Part shown: positions 1 through 5,761 of the stretch, one piece after another
Layout: each line of letters opens with the position of its first letter
Position numbering within the stretch: position 1 is the first letter of the stretch
DNA from: an uncultured bacterium
GTDB lineage: Bacteria; Patescibacteriota; Minisyncoccia; Spechtbacterales; HO2-43-30
Reading direction: 5' to 3'
NCBI GenBank assembly: GCA_913054525.1
Contig: CAJXHR010000019.1
Span: forward strand, 1 to 8,822
DNA length: 8,822 nucleotides
Notes under the pieces: model-generated
What the model saw: the letters and a program-made list of their open reading frames with translations, nothing else
What the model was told of the DNA's origin: nothing
Database searches by the model: none
Translations under genes and position numbers: made by a program

Positions 1-143
1 AATTCCTGCTCGTCATATAGCTGAAATGTGCGGTCTACTCCGTACGCCGGATCATTGAATACTTGTGCGTATTGACCCGCATGCTCACGGTAGAACTCTT
101 CTGAAAAATCAGATTGATTTTCACCGGACGGAGAATCTCGCAT
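1..143 (-). CDS. Unidentified protein, N-terminal part (3' end beyond window)
   Basis: The minus-strand frame starting at the ATG at 143-141 stays open to the window edge. It gives 47 residues beginning MRDSPSGENQSDFSEE and continuing with an acidic, aromatic-rich stretch (EFYREHAGQYAQVFNDPAYG). The composition looks like a real soluble protein and there is no signal peptide or membrane segment. I do not recognise the family. The region resembles the N-terminus of some small SAM-dependent methyltransferases only faintly, and I do not assign that. The start is uncertain. A strong GAGGAGG lies at 170-164, which is 20 nt from this ATG. A closer ATG at 160-158 is in another frame that stops after 41 codons. 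An in-frame ACG at 155-153 would have ideal spacing but would be a very rare start. Confidence 0.55.
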   Translation of the reverse strand, partial: MRDSPSGENQSDFSEEFYREHAGQYAQVFNDPAYGVDRTFQLYDEQE

Positions 144-163
144 TTCGTTGCCCGTGGCATACC

Positions 164-170
164 TCCTCGC
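164..170 (-). promoter_or_regulatory. Strong Shine-Dalgarno GAGGAGG of the left-edge gene
   Basis: GAGGAGG on the minus strand is the best ribosome-binding sequence in the window, where most genes have weak or no such site. It lies 3 nt before the ATG at 160 (short frame, wrong phase), 8 nt before an in-frame ACG (155), and 20 nt before the in-frame ATG (143). This makes the true start, or an early frameshift, an open question. Confidence 0.45.
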
Positions 171-179
171 TTAATTTAT

Positions 180-209
180 TCACAGTATGTTGAACGTCAT
201 TAACTTCAT
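180..209 (-). CDS. Possible 9-codon leader peptide MKLMTFNIL
   Basis: A short minus-strand frame, ATG at 209-207 to TGA at 182-180, encodes MKLMTFNIL. GGAGAGG (220-214) is 4 nt upstream of the ATG, a plausible ribosome-binding arrangement. It sits just upstream of the partial left-edge gene and downstream of the tRNA terminator. The peptide resembles the first strand of endonuclease/exonuclease/phosphatase-family proteins, so it could be a decayed gene start rather than a functional leader. It may equally be chance in a 137-bp non-coding stretch. Confidence 0.18.
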   Translation of the reverse strand: MKLMTFNIL

Positions 210-280
210 TGTTCCTCTCCATTCTTAAAATGTAAAAGGGCTAGAAAATGTGCGTTTTCCCCATTGTCCCCCACCTCTCA

Positions 281-324
281 TAAAAAATCAACGGCTCAAT
301 ACTTTAAAAGTATTGAGCCGTTGA
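281..324 (-). terminator. Intrinsic terminator of the tRNA cluster
   Basis: The arms 288-305 and 307-324 form a perfect 18-bp inverted repeat around one central base. In RNA this is a stem of about 15-16 bp with a small U/A-rich loop. On the minus strand the hairpin is followed directly by six T residues (287-282), the classic layout of a Rho-independent terminator. On the plus strand it is followed by AAAATTA, so it acts leftward only. It lies 38 nt after the tRNA-Asp 3' end and would end both the tRNA transcript and any read-through from the upstream protein operon. The central 10-bp arms recur exactly inside ligA (3251-3273). Confidence 0.92.
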
Positions 325-361
325 AAATTAGAGGATTTTGTACCGTACGAAACGGCCTATG

Positions 362-436
362 CGGACCCGACCAGATTCGAACTGGCGATCTTCTCCGTGA
401 CAAGGAGATGTGTTAACCAGGCTACACCACGGGTCC
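362..436 (-). tRNA. tRNA-Asp (GTC)
   Basis: The 75-nt minus-strand cloverleaf has a 7-bp acceptor stem GGACCCG/CGGGTCC and a D-arm GTGT/ACAC with a 10-nt loop. The 5-bp anticodon stem TCTCC/GGAGA carries loop TTGTCAC (anticodon GTC), and the T-arm is GCCAG-TTCGAAT-CTGGT. Discriminator G73 is the known identity base for Asp. CCA is not encoded (the gene is followed by CAT), so CCA-adding enzyme must complete it. It is the last tRNA of a three-gene cluster, 10 nt after the preceding tRNA and 38 nt before the terminator. Confidence 0.95.
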
Positions 437-446
437 ATTTACTCTG

Positions 447-519
447 TGTCGGTGGGAGGAGTCGAACCTCCGACATCCACTTTATGAGGGTGGCGCTCTA
501 ACCGCTGAGCTACACCGAC
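447..519 (-). tRNA. tRNA-Met (CAT), elongator-type (tRNA-Ile2 not excluded)
   Basis: The 73-nt minus-strand cloverleaf has acceptor GTCGGTG/CACCGAC, D-arm GCTC-AGCGGTTA-GAGC and anticodon loop CTCATAA (CAT). The T-arm is GGAGG-TTCGACT-CCTCC, the discriminator is A, and CCA is not encoded. The fully paired acceptor end (G1-C72) marks it as an elongator, not the initiator. The last anticodon-stem pair (31-39) is a C/A mismatch. A CAT gene can also be the Ile2 isoacceptor whose wobble C becomes lysidine through TilS, and sequence alone does not settle this. It lies between the initiator tRNA (11-nt spacer) and tRNA-Asp (10-nt spacer). Confidence 0.92.
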
Positions 520-530
520 GCGTTGAAATG

Positions 531-600
531 TTGCGGGTGAGGGAGTTGAACCCCCTTCAGAAGGTTATGAGCCTTCTATGATACCGACCAACCACCCGCG
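531..600 (-). tRNA. Initiator tRNA-fMet (CAT) with reduced D-arm
   Basis: The 70-nt minus-strand tRNA has anticodon loop CTCATAA on a perfect 5-bp stem GAAGG/CCTTC and T-arm GGGGG-TTCAACT-CCCTC. The acceptor stem is C1 plus GCGGGT against ACCCGC plus A72, with discriminator A73. The unpaired C1/A72 end is the bacterial initiator hallmark that allows formylation and blocks EF-Tu delivery. Two features are unusual. The anticodon stem has only two of the three usual consecutive G-C pairs (A29-T41 replaces the first). The D-arm is only about 14 nt, with about three good pairs and a 4-6 nt loop. CCA is not encoded. Confidence 0.83.
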
Positions 601-631
601 GCGTGAAATCGTAAAATATATAATAACATAC

Positions 632-659
632 TTTATAGAATTATTCCAGTTTCTGTGAA
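632..659 (-). promoter_or_regulatory. Candidate promoter of the tRNA cluster
   Basis: On the minus strand TTCACA (659-654, five of six bases of the TTGACA consensus) is separated by 16 bp from TATAAA (637-632). A start about 7 nt further on would leave a leader of about 25 nt before the initiator tRNA at 600. The elements overlap the last codons and stop codon of the preceding protein gene. An alternative AT-rich -10 lies in the TATATATTTT stretch just downstream (625-612). The tRNAs could also be reached by read-through, because no terminator separates them from the upstream operon. Confidence 0.4.
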
Positions 660-1151
660 AATAGTCCTATAAATCTCGATAGTTTGCTCGGCGACCTCGC
701 GGGTTAGTACGTATGAAGAATCTTCTTTCAAGAAGTCGCTTATCTGATGCGCGCGCCAGGCATTCTCCAAGCTCGGAAACTGATACTCTACAGCGTTCTT
801 CAAACGCTCCTCTAATGTGTCGCCTTTATATCCTAGCTTTGCCACAACTTCATCGAGCATTGAATCGGCATCTATAATTGCCGTCCGCCATCCCCCGGAA
901 TCATCTTTTTCCATAGCTCCTTTTATCGCAAGCCATCGCTTTACCATCCTGCTCTTGGGCAGAGGAGATGCATTCCATGCTATCCAAAGATGCCTCATAT
1001 GTGTCGCAAACGACCCACCCTTGTATATGAGAATAACAATACTGACAATCAATATTACAGAAATAAAGCCGCCTGCTATTTGCAGCACCAAAAACAATGT
1101 TGAATCAAAAAAATCCAGAAAAAGTTGGAATGCTTGCGCCGGTTGGAGCAT
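633..1151 (-). CDS. Membrane-anchored protein of unknown function (one TM, cytosolic helical domain)
   Basis: The protein has 172 residues from the ATG at 1151, which lies 10 nt after the gatA stop. A start at 1220 would add 23 residues but overlap gatA by 59 bp, so I prefer the later one. Residues about 18-44 form one long hydrophobic helix (FLVLQIAGGFISVILIVSIV) followed by a basic/aromatic segment. Residues about 70-172 are predicted helical: WRTAIIDADSMLDEVVAKLG, then GYKGDTLEERLKNA, then AWRAHQISDFLKEDSSYVLT and a final helix. I recall this pattern from uncharacterised CPR proteins, where the corresponding segment often reads like AHKVRNxIAHE and suggests a HEPN-like fold. Here those Arg and His positions are missing. 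No function is assigned. It is probably the last protein gene of the operon. Confidence 0.8.
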   Translation of the reverse strand: MLQPAQAFQLFLDFFDSTLFLVLQIAGGFISVILIVSIVILIYKGGSFATHMRHLWIAWNASPLPKSRMVKRWLAIKGAMEKDDSGGWRTAIIDADSMLDEVVAKLGYKGDTLEERLKNAVEYQFPSLENAWRAHQISDFLKEDSSYVLTREVAEQTIEIYRTIFTETGIIL

Positions 1152-1161
1152 ATCTAAAGAT

Positions 1162-2577
1162 TTAATTTTTAAACATTTCTGCCACTTCCAAAACTTTATA
1201 ATCAGATTTTTGCGGACCAATTATATGCAGCCCCACCGGCAATTTCTTGCCTTCTTTTTCTATCCAGTCGCAGGGAATCGTAGCGGCCGGAAGCCCTGCA
1301 AGGTTCACCCCTACTGTGAATATATCCGAAAGATACATAGAAACCGGGTCTTTTGTCTTCTCGCCAAACTCAAACGGAAGAGTAGGCGTTGTCGGTGTCA
1401 TTATAACATCAATTTTGGAAAATGCCTTCTCATATTCCCGTTTTATAAGAGTACGCACCTTTTGCGCTTTCAGATAATAAGCATCGTAATAACCGCTTGA
1501 AAGCGTATGCGTGCCAAGCATAATCCTGCGCCTCACCTCCGCGCCGAACCCGTTATGCCTTGTTTTTATATATGTATCCAGTAGATTATCCGCGTCTTTG
1601 CTTAAACCGTATCGTATTCCGTCGTACCTCGCCAAATTGGCAGAGACCTCCGAAGGCATAATAATATAGTACACCGCAAGGCCATAGTCCGTATGCGGCA
1701 AGCTTATCTCCTCTATTTTTGCCCCGTTTTCTTCATATTTTTTAATTGCTTTCTCTATGGATTTTTTAATTTCAGGATCAATCCCCTCCCCAAAGTATTC
1801 TTTAGGGATTCCAATTTTTATATTTTGAATTTGTTTCGAATTTCGTGCTTCGGATTTCGGATTTATGTCCAGCGATGTTGCGTCAAACCCATCTTTGCCT
1901 CTAATCGCGTCAAATATAATCCTTGCATCTTCCACGCTATTGGCAAGAGGCCCTATCTGATCCAGCGACGAAGCCATCGCAATAAGACCGTAACGCGAAA
2001 CAGCTCCATATGTCGGCTTAAATCCCACAACCCCGCAAAACGCAGCCGGCTGTCTGATAGACCCTCCCGTATCGGAGCCGAGTCCTGCCACGCACATACC
2101 CGCTCCAACCGCGGCAGCTGACCCCCCCGAAGAACCGCCGGGAACCCTTTCCTCGTTATGAGGATTTTTTGTGGGCCCGAAAGCGGAATTTTCCGTAGAA
2201 GAGCCCATTGCAAACTCGTCCAGGTTTGTCTTTCCCATAAATATAGCGCCCGCCCCTCTCAATTTTTGAATGCAGGTTGCGTCATACGGCGCCTTGTAAT
2301 TCTCTAAAATCTTGGATCCTGCGGTGCAGTTGAATCCCTTTGTGAGAATATTATCCTTTACCGCGATGGGAACACCCGTAAGTTCTGCAATTTCTTCGCC
2401 CTTTTCAATCTTCGCATCAACTTCTTCCGCCTGCTTCATGGCCCCCTCCTCGTCAACCTCAAGATACGCGTGAATGTCCTTGTCTTTCTTTTTTATCTCG
2501 TCCAAAAATCCCCGCACCATCTCCTTGCAGGAAACTTCCTTGCCGGTCAGCTGTTTGTGAATTTGGCTAATGGTCAT
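1162..2577 (-). CDS. gatA: Aspartyl/glutamyl-tRNA amidotransferase subunit A
   Basis: GatA is the amidase subunit of GatCAB. It releases ammonia from glutamine (or asparagine) so that GatB can convert Glu-tRNA(Gln) or Asp-tRNA(Asn) to the correctly charged form. The 471 residues match the usual length of about 480. The Ser-cisSer-Lys triad is visible: Lys74 in IAVKDNI, Ser149 in the PGGSSGGSAAA signature, and Ser173 in DTGGSIRQPAAF. The spacings (75 and 24 residues) equal those of well-studied GatA proteins. C-terminal family motifs such as SSGYYDAYYLKAQKVRTLIK and NLAGLPAATIPC are also present. The ATG overlaps the gatC stop as ATGA. Residues about 240-253 are encoded by a 7-bp-periodic repeat tract that replaces a normally variable linker without a net length change. 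gatB is not in the window. Confidence 0.97.
   Translation of the reverse strand: MTISQIHKQLTGKEVSCKEMVRGFLDEIKKKDKDIHAYLEVDEEGAMKQAEEVDAKIEKGEEIAELTGVPIAVKDNILTKGFNCTAGSKILENYKAPYDATCIQKLRGAGAIFMGKTNLDEFAMGSSTENSAFGPTKNPHNEERVPGGSSGGSAAAVGAGMCVAGLGSDTGGSIRQPAAFCGVVGFKPTYGAVSRYGLIAMASSLDQIGPLANSVEDARIIFDAIRGKDGFDATSLDINPKSEARNSKQIQNIKIGIPKEYFGEGIDPEIKKSIEKAIKKYEENGAKIEEISLPHTDYGLAVYYIIMPSEVSANLARYDGIRYGLSKDADNLLDTYIKTRHNGFGAEVRRRIMLGTHTLSSGYYDAYYLKAQKVRTLIKREYEKAFSKIDVIMTPTTPTLPFEFGEKTKDPVSMYLSDIFTVGVNLAGLPAATIPCDWIEKEGKKLPVGLHIIGPQKSDYKVLEVAEMFKN
1835..1862. repeat. Heptamer-periodic tract inside gatA (TTCGNAT-like units)
   Basis: On the plus strand four successive 7-mers read TTCGAAT, TTCGTGC, TTCGGAT, TTCGGAT. 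Weaker A/T-rich units continue on the left to about 1821. On the coding strand this gives the linker KSEARNSKQIQN of GatA, between two conserved blocks. From memory, very similar A/T-rich strings with CCGAA and CACGAA words are common between genes in several candidate-phylum genomes, which suggests a dispersed repeat that has invaded a tolerant loop. That wider distribution is recollection and was not tested here. Confidence 0.6.
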
Positions 2578-2867
2578 AGGACTTTACCTACCTTTACATA
2601 GCCGTCTTTTGTTTCCGGGGCCATATCGGCAAGGGCTTTAACATCAGCATGGCTTGAGCCATTTTCGTCTTCGCGCATTTCGTTTTCTAGGCCCGTAATA
2701 TGGGCTGTCGGCTCGACATCGGCGACATCCACCCCCTCCAGCTTATCTACATAATCCAAAACCGCCCCAAGGTCTTTTTGAAACTTCTCTTTCTCTTCAT
2801 CCAAAATCCCGATCCGGGCAAGCTCTGCTATATGCTCAACTTGTTCTTTTGATAGATTTTTGCTCAT
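2574..2867 (-). CDS. gatC: Aspartyl/glutamyl-tRNA amidotransferase subunit C
   Basis: GatC is the small subunit that wraps around GatA and stabilises the GatA-GatB interface of the amidotransferase. The 97 residues match the family length of about 95. The N-terminus (LSKEQVEHIAELARIGI) is the typical GatC helix. It is followed by a mid-protein helix LGAVLDYVDKLEGVDV, then DVEPTAHITGLENEMREDE, the usual segment that threads along GatA, and the C-terminal YVKVGKVL. Its ATG overlaps the ligA stop and its stop overlaps the gatA start, both as ATGA, so translation is probably coupled across ligA-gatC-gatA. gatC directly before gatA is a common order. Confidence 0.96.
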   Translation of the reverse strand: MSKNLSKEQVEHIAELARIGILDEEKEKFQKDLGAVLDYVDKLEGVDVADVEPTAHITGLENEMREDENGSSHADVKALADMAPETKDGYVKVGKVL

Positions 2868-4879
2868 ATCATCTTTAGAAACTCTTTTTCACTTATAGTT
2901 TTTACACCTAGCTCCTTTGCTTTATCATACTTTGATCCGGGATTTTCTCCAACAACGACGTAATCCGTCTGCGAAGACACCGAGCCGGATGGGTCGCCTC
3001 CAAGCATTCGCACTTTTCTTTCGGCTTCCTGGCGGGTTAACTTTTCAAAGGTTCCCGTAAATACGAATGTCTTGCCCTTAAGCTTTGCACCAACGTGCTC
3101 GGGTTTTTCTATCTTGATGCCCTTGCCAAACAAATCCTTTACAAAACTCAAATTGCGACTATCGCGAAACCAGTTATAAATCTCTCTTGCGACCACACCA
3201 CCAATGTCCGGGATGTTCCTAATATCGTCCTCGCTCGCTTTCTTGATGCCCTCAATACTTCCGAAGTATTGAGCAAGGTCGACAGATGTTTCCTCACCTA
3301 CGTGCCGTATGCCGAGCGCGTGGATAAATCGCGCCAAAGATACATCTTTGCTTTTTTTGACAGCGCCTACAATATTTCCCGCGGACTTTTCCTGAAACCT
3401 CTCGAGAGACACCAAGTCCCCCTCGCGAAGATCAAAAATATCCGCCGGGTTGGATACAAGTCCCTCATCCACAAGCTGATCAATAATTTTGGGGCCCAGC
3501 CCCTCAATATCAAACGCCCGCCGGGAAACGAAAAAGTAAAGATACTCCCTGCTCCGTGCGGGACAATCTTTGTTTGTGCAGCGCAGTATTACTTCCTCGG
3601 TTTTTGAAAGAATCTTGCCGCATACAGGACATTCACGCGGCATATAAAACTTTTTCTCTTTCCCTGTGCGCAGATCTTTTACAGATTCAATGACATCGGG
3701 GATTACATCGCCGGCCCTGCCCACAATAACAGTATCTCCTATCCTGACATCCAGCCGGTCAATCTCATCCTGATTGTGAAGTGTAGCGCGGCTGACCGTC
3801 ACCCCGCCTACCTCCACGGGCCTGAGGTGCGCGATGGGCGTTACAGCTCCCGTACGCCCTATGTGTACTTTTATATCTTCCATGACAGTTGTCGTCTGCT
3901 TAGGCGCAAACTTAAATGCGCGGATTCCCCTTGGGCTCTTGCCCGCGACCCCCAGCTTATCAAATAGCGCGTTGTCATCTATTGTTACGACCACCCCGTC
4001 AATATTATAAGGCAGTTTGTCTCTCTCTCTTGTAATTTTCTGAAAAAATTCGGAAATCTCTTTAGTGCTTTTACATTTCTTTTCATTGGAGACGGTTCTG
4101 AAGCCGAGAGTCCTTGCCATTTCGTGTTCCTCGCTATGCCTTGCTTGTCCCGCGTCTCCCACCACATCATAAGCGAGGAACTTCAATGCACGCGCGGCTG
4201 TAAGCTTTGGGTCAAGCTGGCGCACCGATCCTGCGGCCAAATTTCTCGGATTGGAATATTCCTTTTCTCCTTTCTTTCTCTGCTCACGATTCATCCTCTC
4301 AAAGGTTTTCTTGTCCATATACACCTCTCCGCGTATTTCAAGCTCCCCTTTCTCCGCTATTTTATCAAGTCGCTTCAGTGCTGCCCGGCCGTGAACTTCA
4401 AGGCGCAGGGGAATGCTCTCTATTGTCTTTATATTCATCGTCACATCTTCGCCGACTTTTCCGTTGCCCCGGGTTGCCGCGCGCACCAGCAATCCATTTT
4501 TATAAAGCAAGCTTATAGCAAAGCCATCAATTTTAGTTTCACAAAAATAATTAATCTTTTGTCCGGGCAAGAGCCGGTTCAGATAACTTTCCCAATCCTC
4601 AACATCTTTTTCCGTAAAAACGTCGTCTATCGAGAGCATGGGAACTCGATGCTCTGCCTTCTCAAACTTATCAAGCGGCTCTCCTCCTACTCGCTGGGTA
4701 GGGGAATCCTGAGTCACAAAACCGGGAAATTGCTTTTCGAGTTCGGAAAGTTCCCTCTTAAGCGAATCGTGCGCCTCATCCGAAATCTCCTGCTTATCAA
4801 GCACGTGATACATATAGCGATAACGGCCGATCACCTTTTTGAGTTTTTCTATACGCTTTTTTGCCTCTTTTGTATTCAT
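2864..4879 (-). CDS. ligA: NAD-dependent DNA ligase
   Basis: LigA seals 3'-OH/5'-phosphate nicks in replication and repair using NAD+. I choose the ATG at 4879 (TAATG overlap with the preceding stop), giving 671 residues, the usual size. A start 20 codons upstream would add a basic extension lying inside the upstream gene. Domains in order are: Ia, NMN-binding, with YRYMYHVLDKQEISDEAHD (about 20-38); adenylation domain with nucleophile Lys116 in ETKIDG and motif RGEVYM; OB fold with GRTG (351-354); a Cys4 zinc finger at Cys417, 420, 434 and 439; helix-hairpin-helix repeats (about 450-590); and a C-terminal BRCT domain (about 601-671, KGKTFVFTGTFEKLTRQEAE). All key residues seen are intact. 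It lies between pilin genes and gatC, an unusual neighbourhood. Confidence 0.97.
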   Translation of the reverse strand: MNTKEAKKRIEKLKKVIGRYRYMYHVLDKQEISDEAHDSLKRELSELEKQFPGFVTQDSPTQRVGGEPLDKFEKAEHRVPMLSIDDVFTEKDVEDWESYLNRLLPGQKINYFCETKIDGFAISLLYKNGLLVRAATRGNGKVGEDVTMNIKTIESIPLRLEVHGRAALKRLDKIAEKGELEIRGEVYMDKKTFERMNREQRKKGEKEYSNPRNLAAGSVRQLDPKLTAARALKFLAYDVVGDAGQARHSEEHEMARTLGFRTVSNEKKCKSTKEISEFFQKITRERDKLPYNIDGVVVTIDDNALFDKLGVAGKSPRGIRAFKFAPKQTTTVMEDIKVHIGRTGAVTPIAHLRPVEVGGVTVSRATLHNQDEIDRLDVRIGDTVIVGRAGDVIPDVIESVKDLRTGKEKKFYMPRECPVCGKILSKTEEVILRCTNKDCPARSREYLYFFVSRRAFDIEGLGPKIIDQLVDEGLVSNPADIFDLREGDLVSLERFQEKSAGNIVGAVKKSKDVSLARFIHALGIRHVGEETSVDLAQYFGSIEGIKKASEDDIRNIPDIGGVVAREIYNWFRDSRNLSFVKDLFGKGIKIEKPEHVGAKLKGKTFVFTGTFEKLTRQEAERKVRMLGGDPSGSVSSQTDYVVVGENPGSKYDKAKELGVKTISEKEFLKMI
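3251..3273. repeat. Perfect 10-bp-arm inverted repeat in ligA, same arms as the tRNA terminator
   Basis: CTCAATACTT (3251-3260), centre CCG, AAGTATTGAG (3264-3273). The same arms with centre TAA form the core of the terminator hairpin at 295-317. Here the sequence encodes AQYFGSIE (LigA residues 536-543), part of the conserved helix-hairpin-helix region, so some of the symmetry follows from the protein sequence (Tyr-Phe-Gly-Ser). There is no T-run beside it, so it is not a terminator. Confidence 0.75.
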
Positions 4880-5235
4880 TAATAATTTACTTCTATAGCT
4901 CTTTTTGTGCCCTGATATTCTCCAATTGATTCTATACAAAAATTATCCGCAGAGCAACCATCCGTCCCGGATTGCACAACCGTTACCCGAAATACTGCCC
5001 CATTTTCCAACTGCGTATTTGCTATCGATGAAGGATTGTTTCTGTTTGTCAGCACTTTCTCAATCCCCGAATCAGCCGCAAAAAAAGCCCTGACATAAAA
5101 ATTGGATTCTCTCGCAAACCTGATCTCGCGCAAAATAATCGCCGAAGATCCCAGCGCAATTGCAAGCATTGCGCTTAATATTAATATGGACAACGTCACA
5201 GCGACGCCGCTCTCATGGTTTGTGTTTTCTGTCAT
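4879..5235 (-). CDS. PilX-like minor pilin
   Basis: This 118-residue protein is probably a minor pilin of the PilX/GspK-like type, which packs at the tip of a type IV pilus and helps start its assembly. The N-terminus ESGVAVTLSILILSAMLAIA is a hydrophobic helix after a short charged leader. Then comes FYVRAFFAADSGIEKVL, matching the A-x-x-AEAGIE pattern typical of PilX-like proteins. There is no FTLIE box and no Glu at mature position 5, so processing by PilD is less certain. Gly10 is the likely -1 residue. Two cysteines (94 and 100) may form a small disulfide loop. Its ATG overlaps the previous stop as ATGA, and its TAA overlaps the ligA start. Confidence 0.75.
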   Translation of the reverse strand: MTENTNHESGVAVTLSILILSAMLAIALGSSAIILREIRFARESNFYVRAFFAADSGIEKVLTNRNNPSSIANTQLENGAVFRVTVVQSGTDGCSADNFCIESIGEYQGTKRAIEVNY

Positions 5236-5756
5236 GGCACATCAACGCTTCTTGCCGATATTGTTGTTTGAAGTATAATCCCCGCGGAATGCTGATTTGG
5301 ATCTTTGGCATCAATAACTATTGTCACCCTTGGCTGCTCTCCGTCTGTCGCTTCTTGTCCGCGGACATCGAAATCTAATCTTTCTATATTGATGTCATTA
5401 GAAGTTAAATTACGGAATTCTTGTCCCGTATCAAGACGCATCCTTATAATACCCCCCGAAAGATCATAGGTACGGCAATTGCTTTGGGGATCAATAAAGA
5501 TTATACTCGCTCCTCCTCCGCTATAAGTGCTTCCTGCGCTACCCGTACAAATGCCCGTCTCATCTCTTCGCGCCATGCGGATTTGCCGGGACATTTGCTC
5601 AAGAGCAAATCTCGTATTGTCTACCAGATTCTGCTGCGCGAAAATGCTCCTCTGTCCTTGCAAGGACATGACAAACAGAGATGACATCGCTCCCAAGGCA
5701 AGCGAAAAAACTGTTGTCGCTACAAGTATTTCAATTAGGGTAAAGCCCCTGTTCAT
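5232..5756 (-). CDS. PilW/GspJ-like minor pilin
   Basis: This 174-residue class III prepilin starts MNRG/FTLIEILVATTVFSLA: cleavage after Gly4, N-methyl-Phe at +1, Glu at +5. The long helix continues as QNLVDNTRFALEQMSRQIR, the usual PilW/GspJ pattern. A beta-rich C-terminal domain contains Cys70 and Cys94. I choose the ATG at 5756 because it places the prepilin leader normally. An upstream TTG (5777) would add seven residues and overlap the preceding gene. It starts 5 nt after that gene's stop and ends with an ATGA overlap into the PilX-like gene. It probably belongs to the minor-pilin complex that primes pilus assembly. The family-level call is firmer than the PilW-versus-GspJ label. Confidence 0.85.
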   Translation of the reverse strand: MNRGFTLIEILVATTVFSLALGAMSSLFVMSLQGQRSIFAQQNLVDNTRFALEQMSRQIRMARRDETGICTGSAGSTYSGGGASIIFIDPQSNCRTYDLSGGIIRMRLDTGQEFRNLTSNDINIERLDFDVRGQEATDGEQPRVTIVIDAKDPNQHSAGIILQTTISARSVDVP

Positions 5757-5761
5757 ATTGA

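Noticed and set aside
180..182. Reading TGA as glycine (recoded CPR lineages) to extend MKLMTFNIL
   Set aside because: A TAA follows within three codons, and several genes here (pilD, ligA, gatC) end at TGA exactly where the next gene starts, so TGA is a true stop.
817..1500. Plus-strand open frame crossing the gatA / TM-protein junction
   Set aside because: It is antisense to two supported genes, has no ribosome-binding site or family resemblance, and looks like a shadow of the real frames.
4633..4655. 7-bp inverted repeat AGAGCAT / ATGCTCT in ligA
   Set aside because: It is short, lies within conserved coding sequence (EHRVPMLSIDD), has no T-run, and is expected by chance in a window this size.
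4124..4882. Long open frame on the plus strand opposite ligA (about 250 codons)
   Set aside because: It lies wholly antisense to an intact, conserved ligA, its protein lacks recognisable motifs and is rich in Cys, His and Leu, and its openness follows from ligA codon use.
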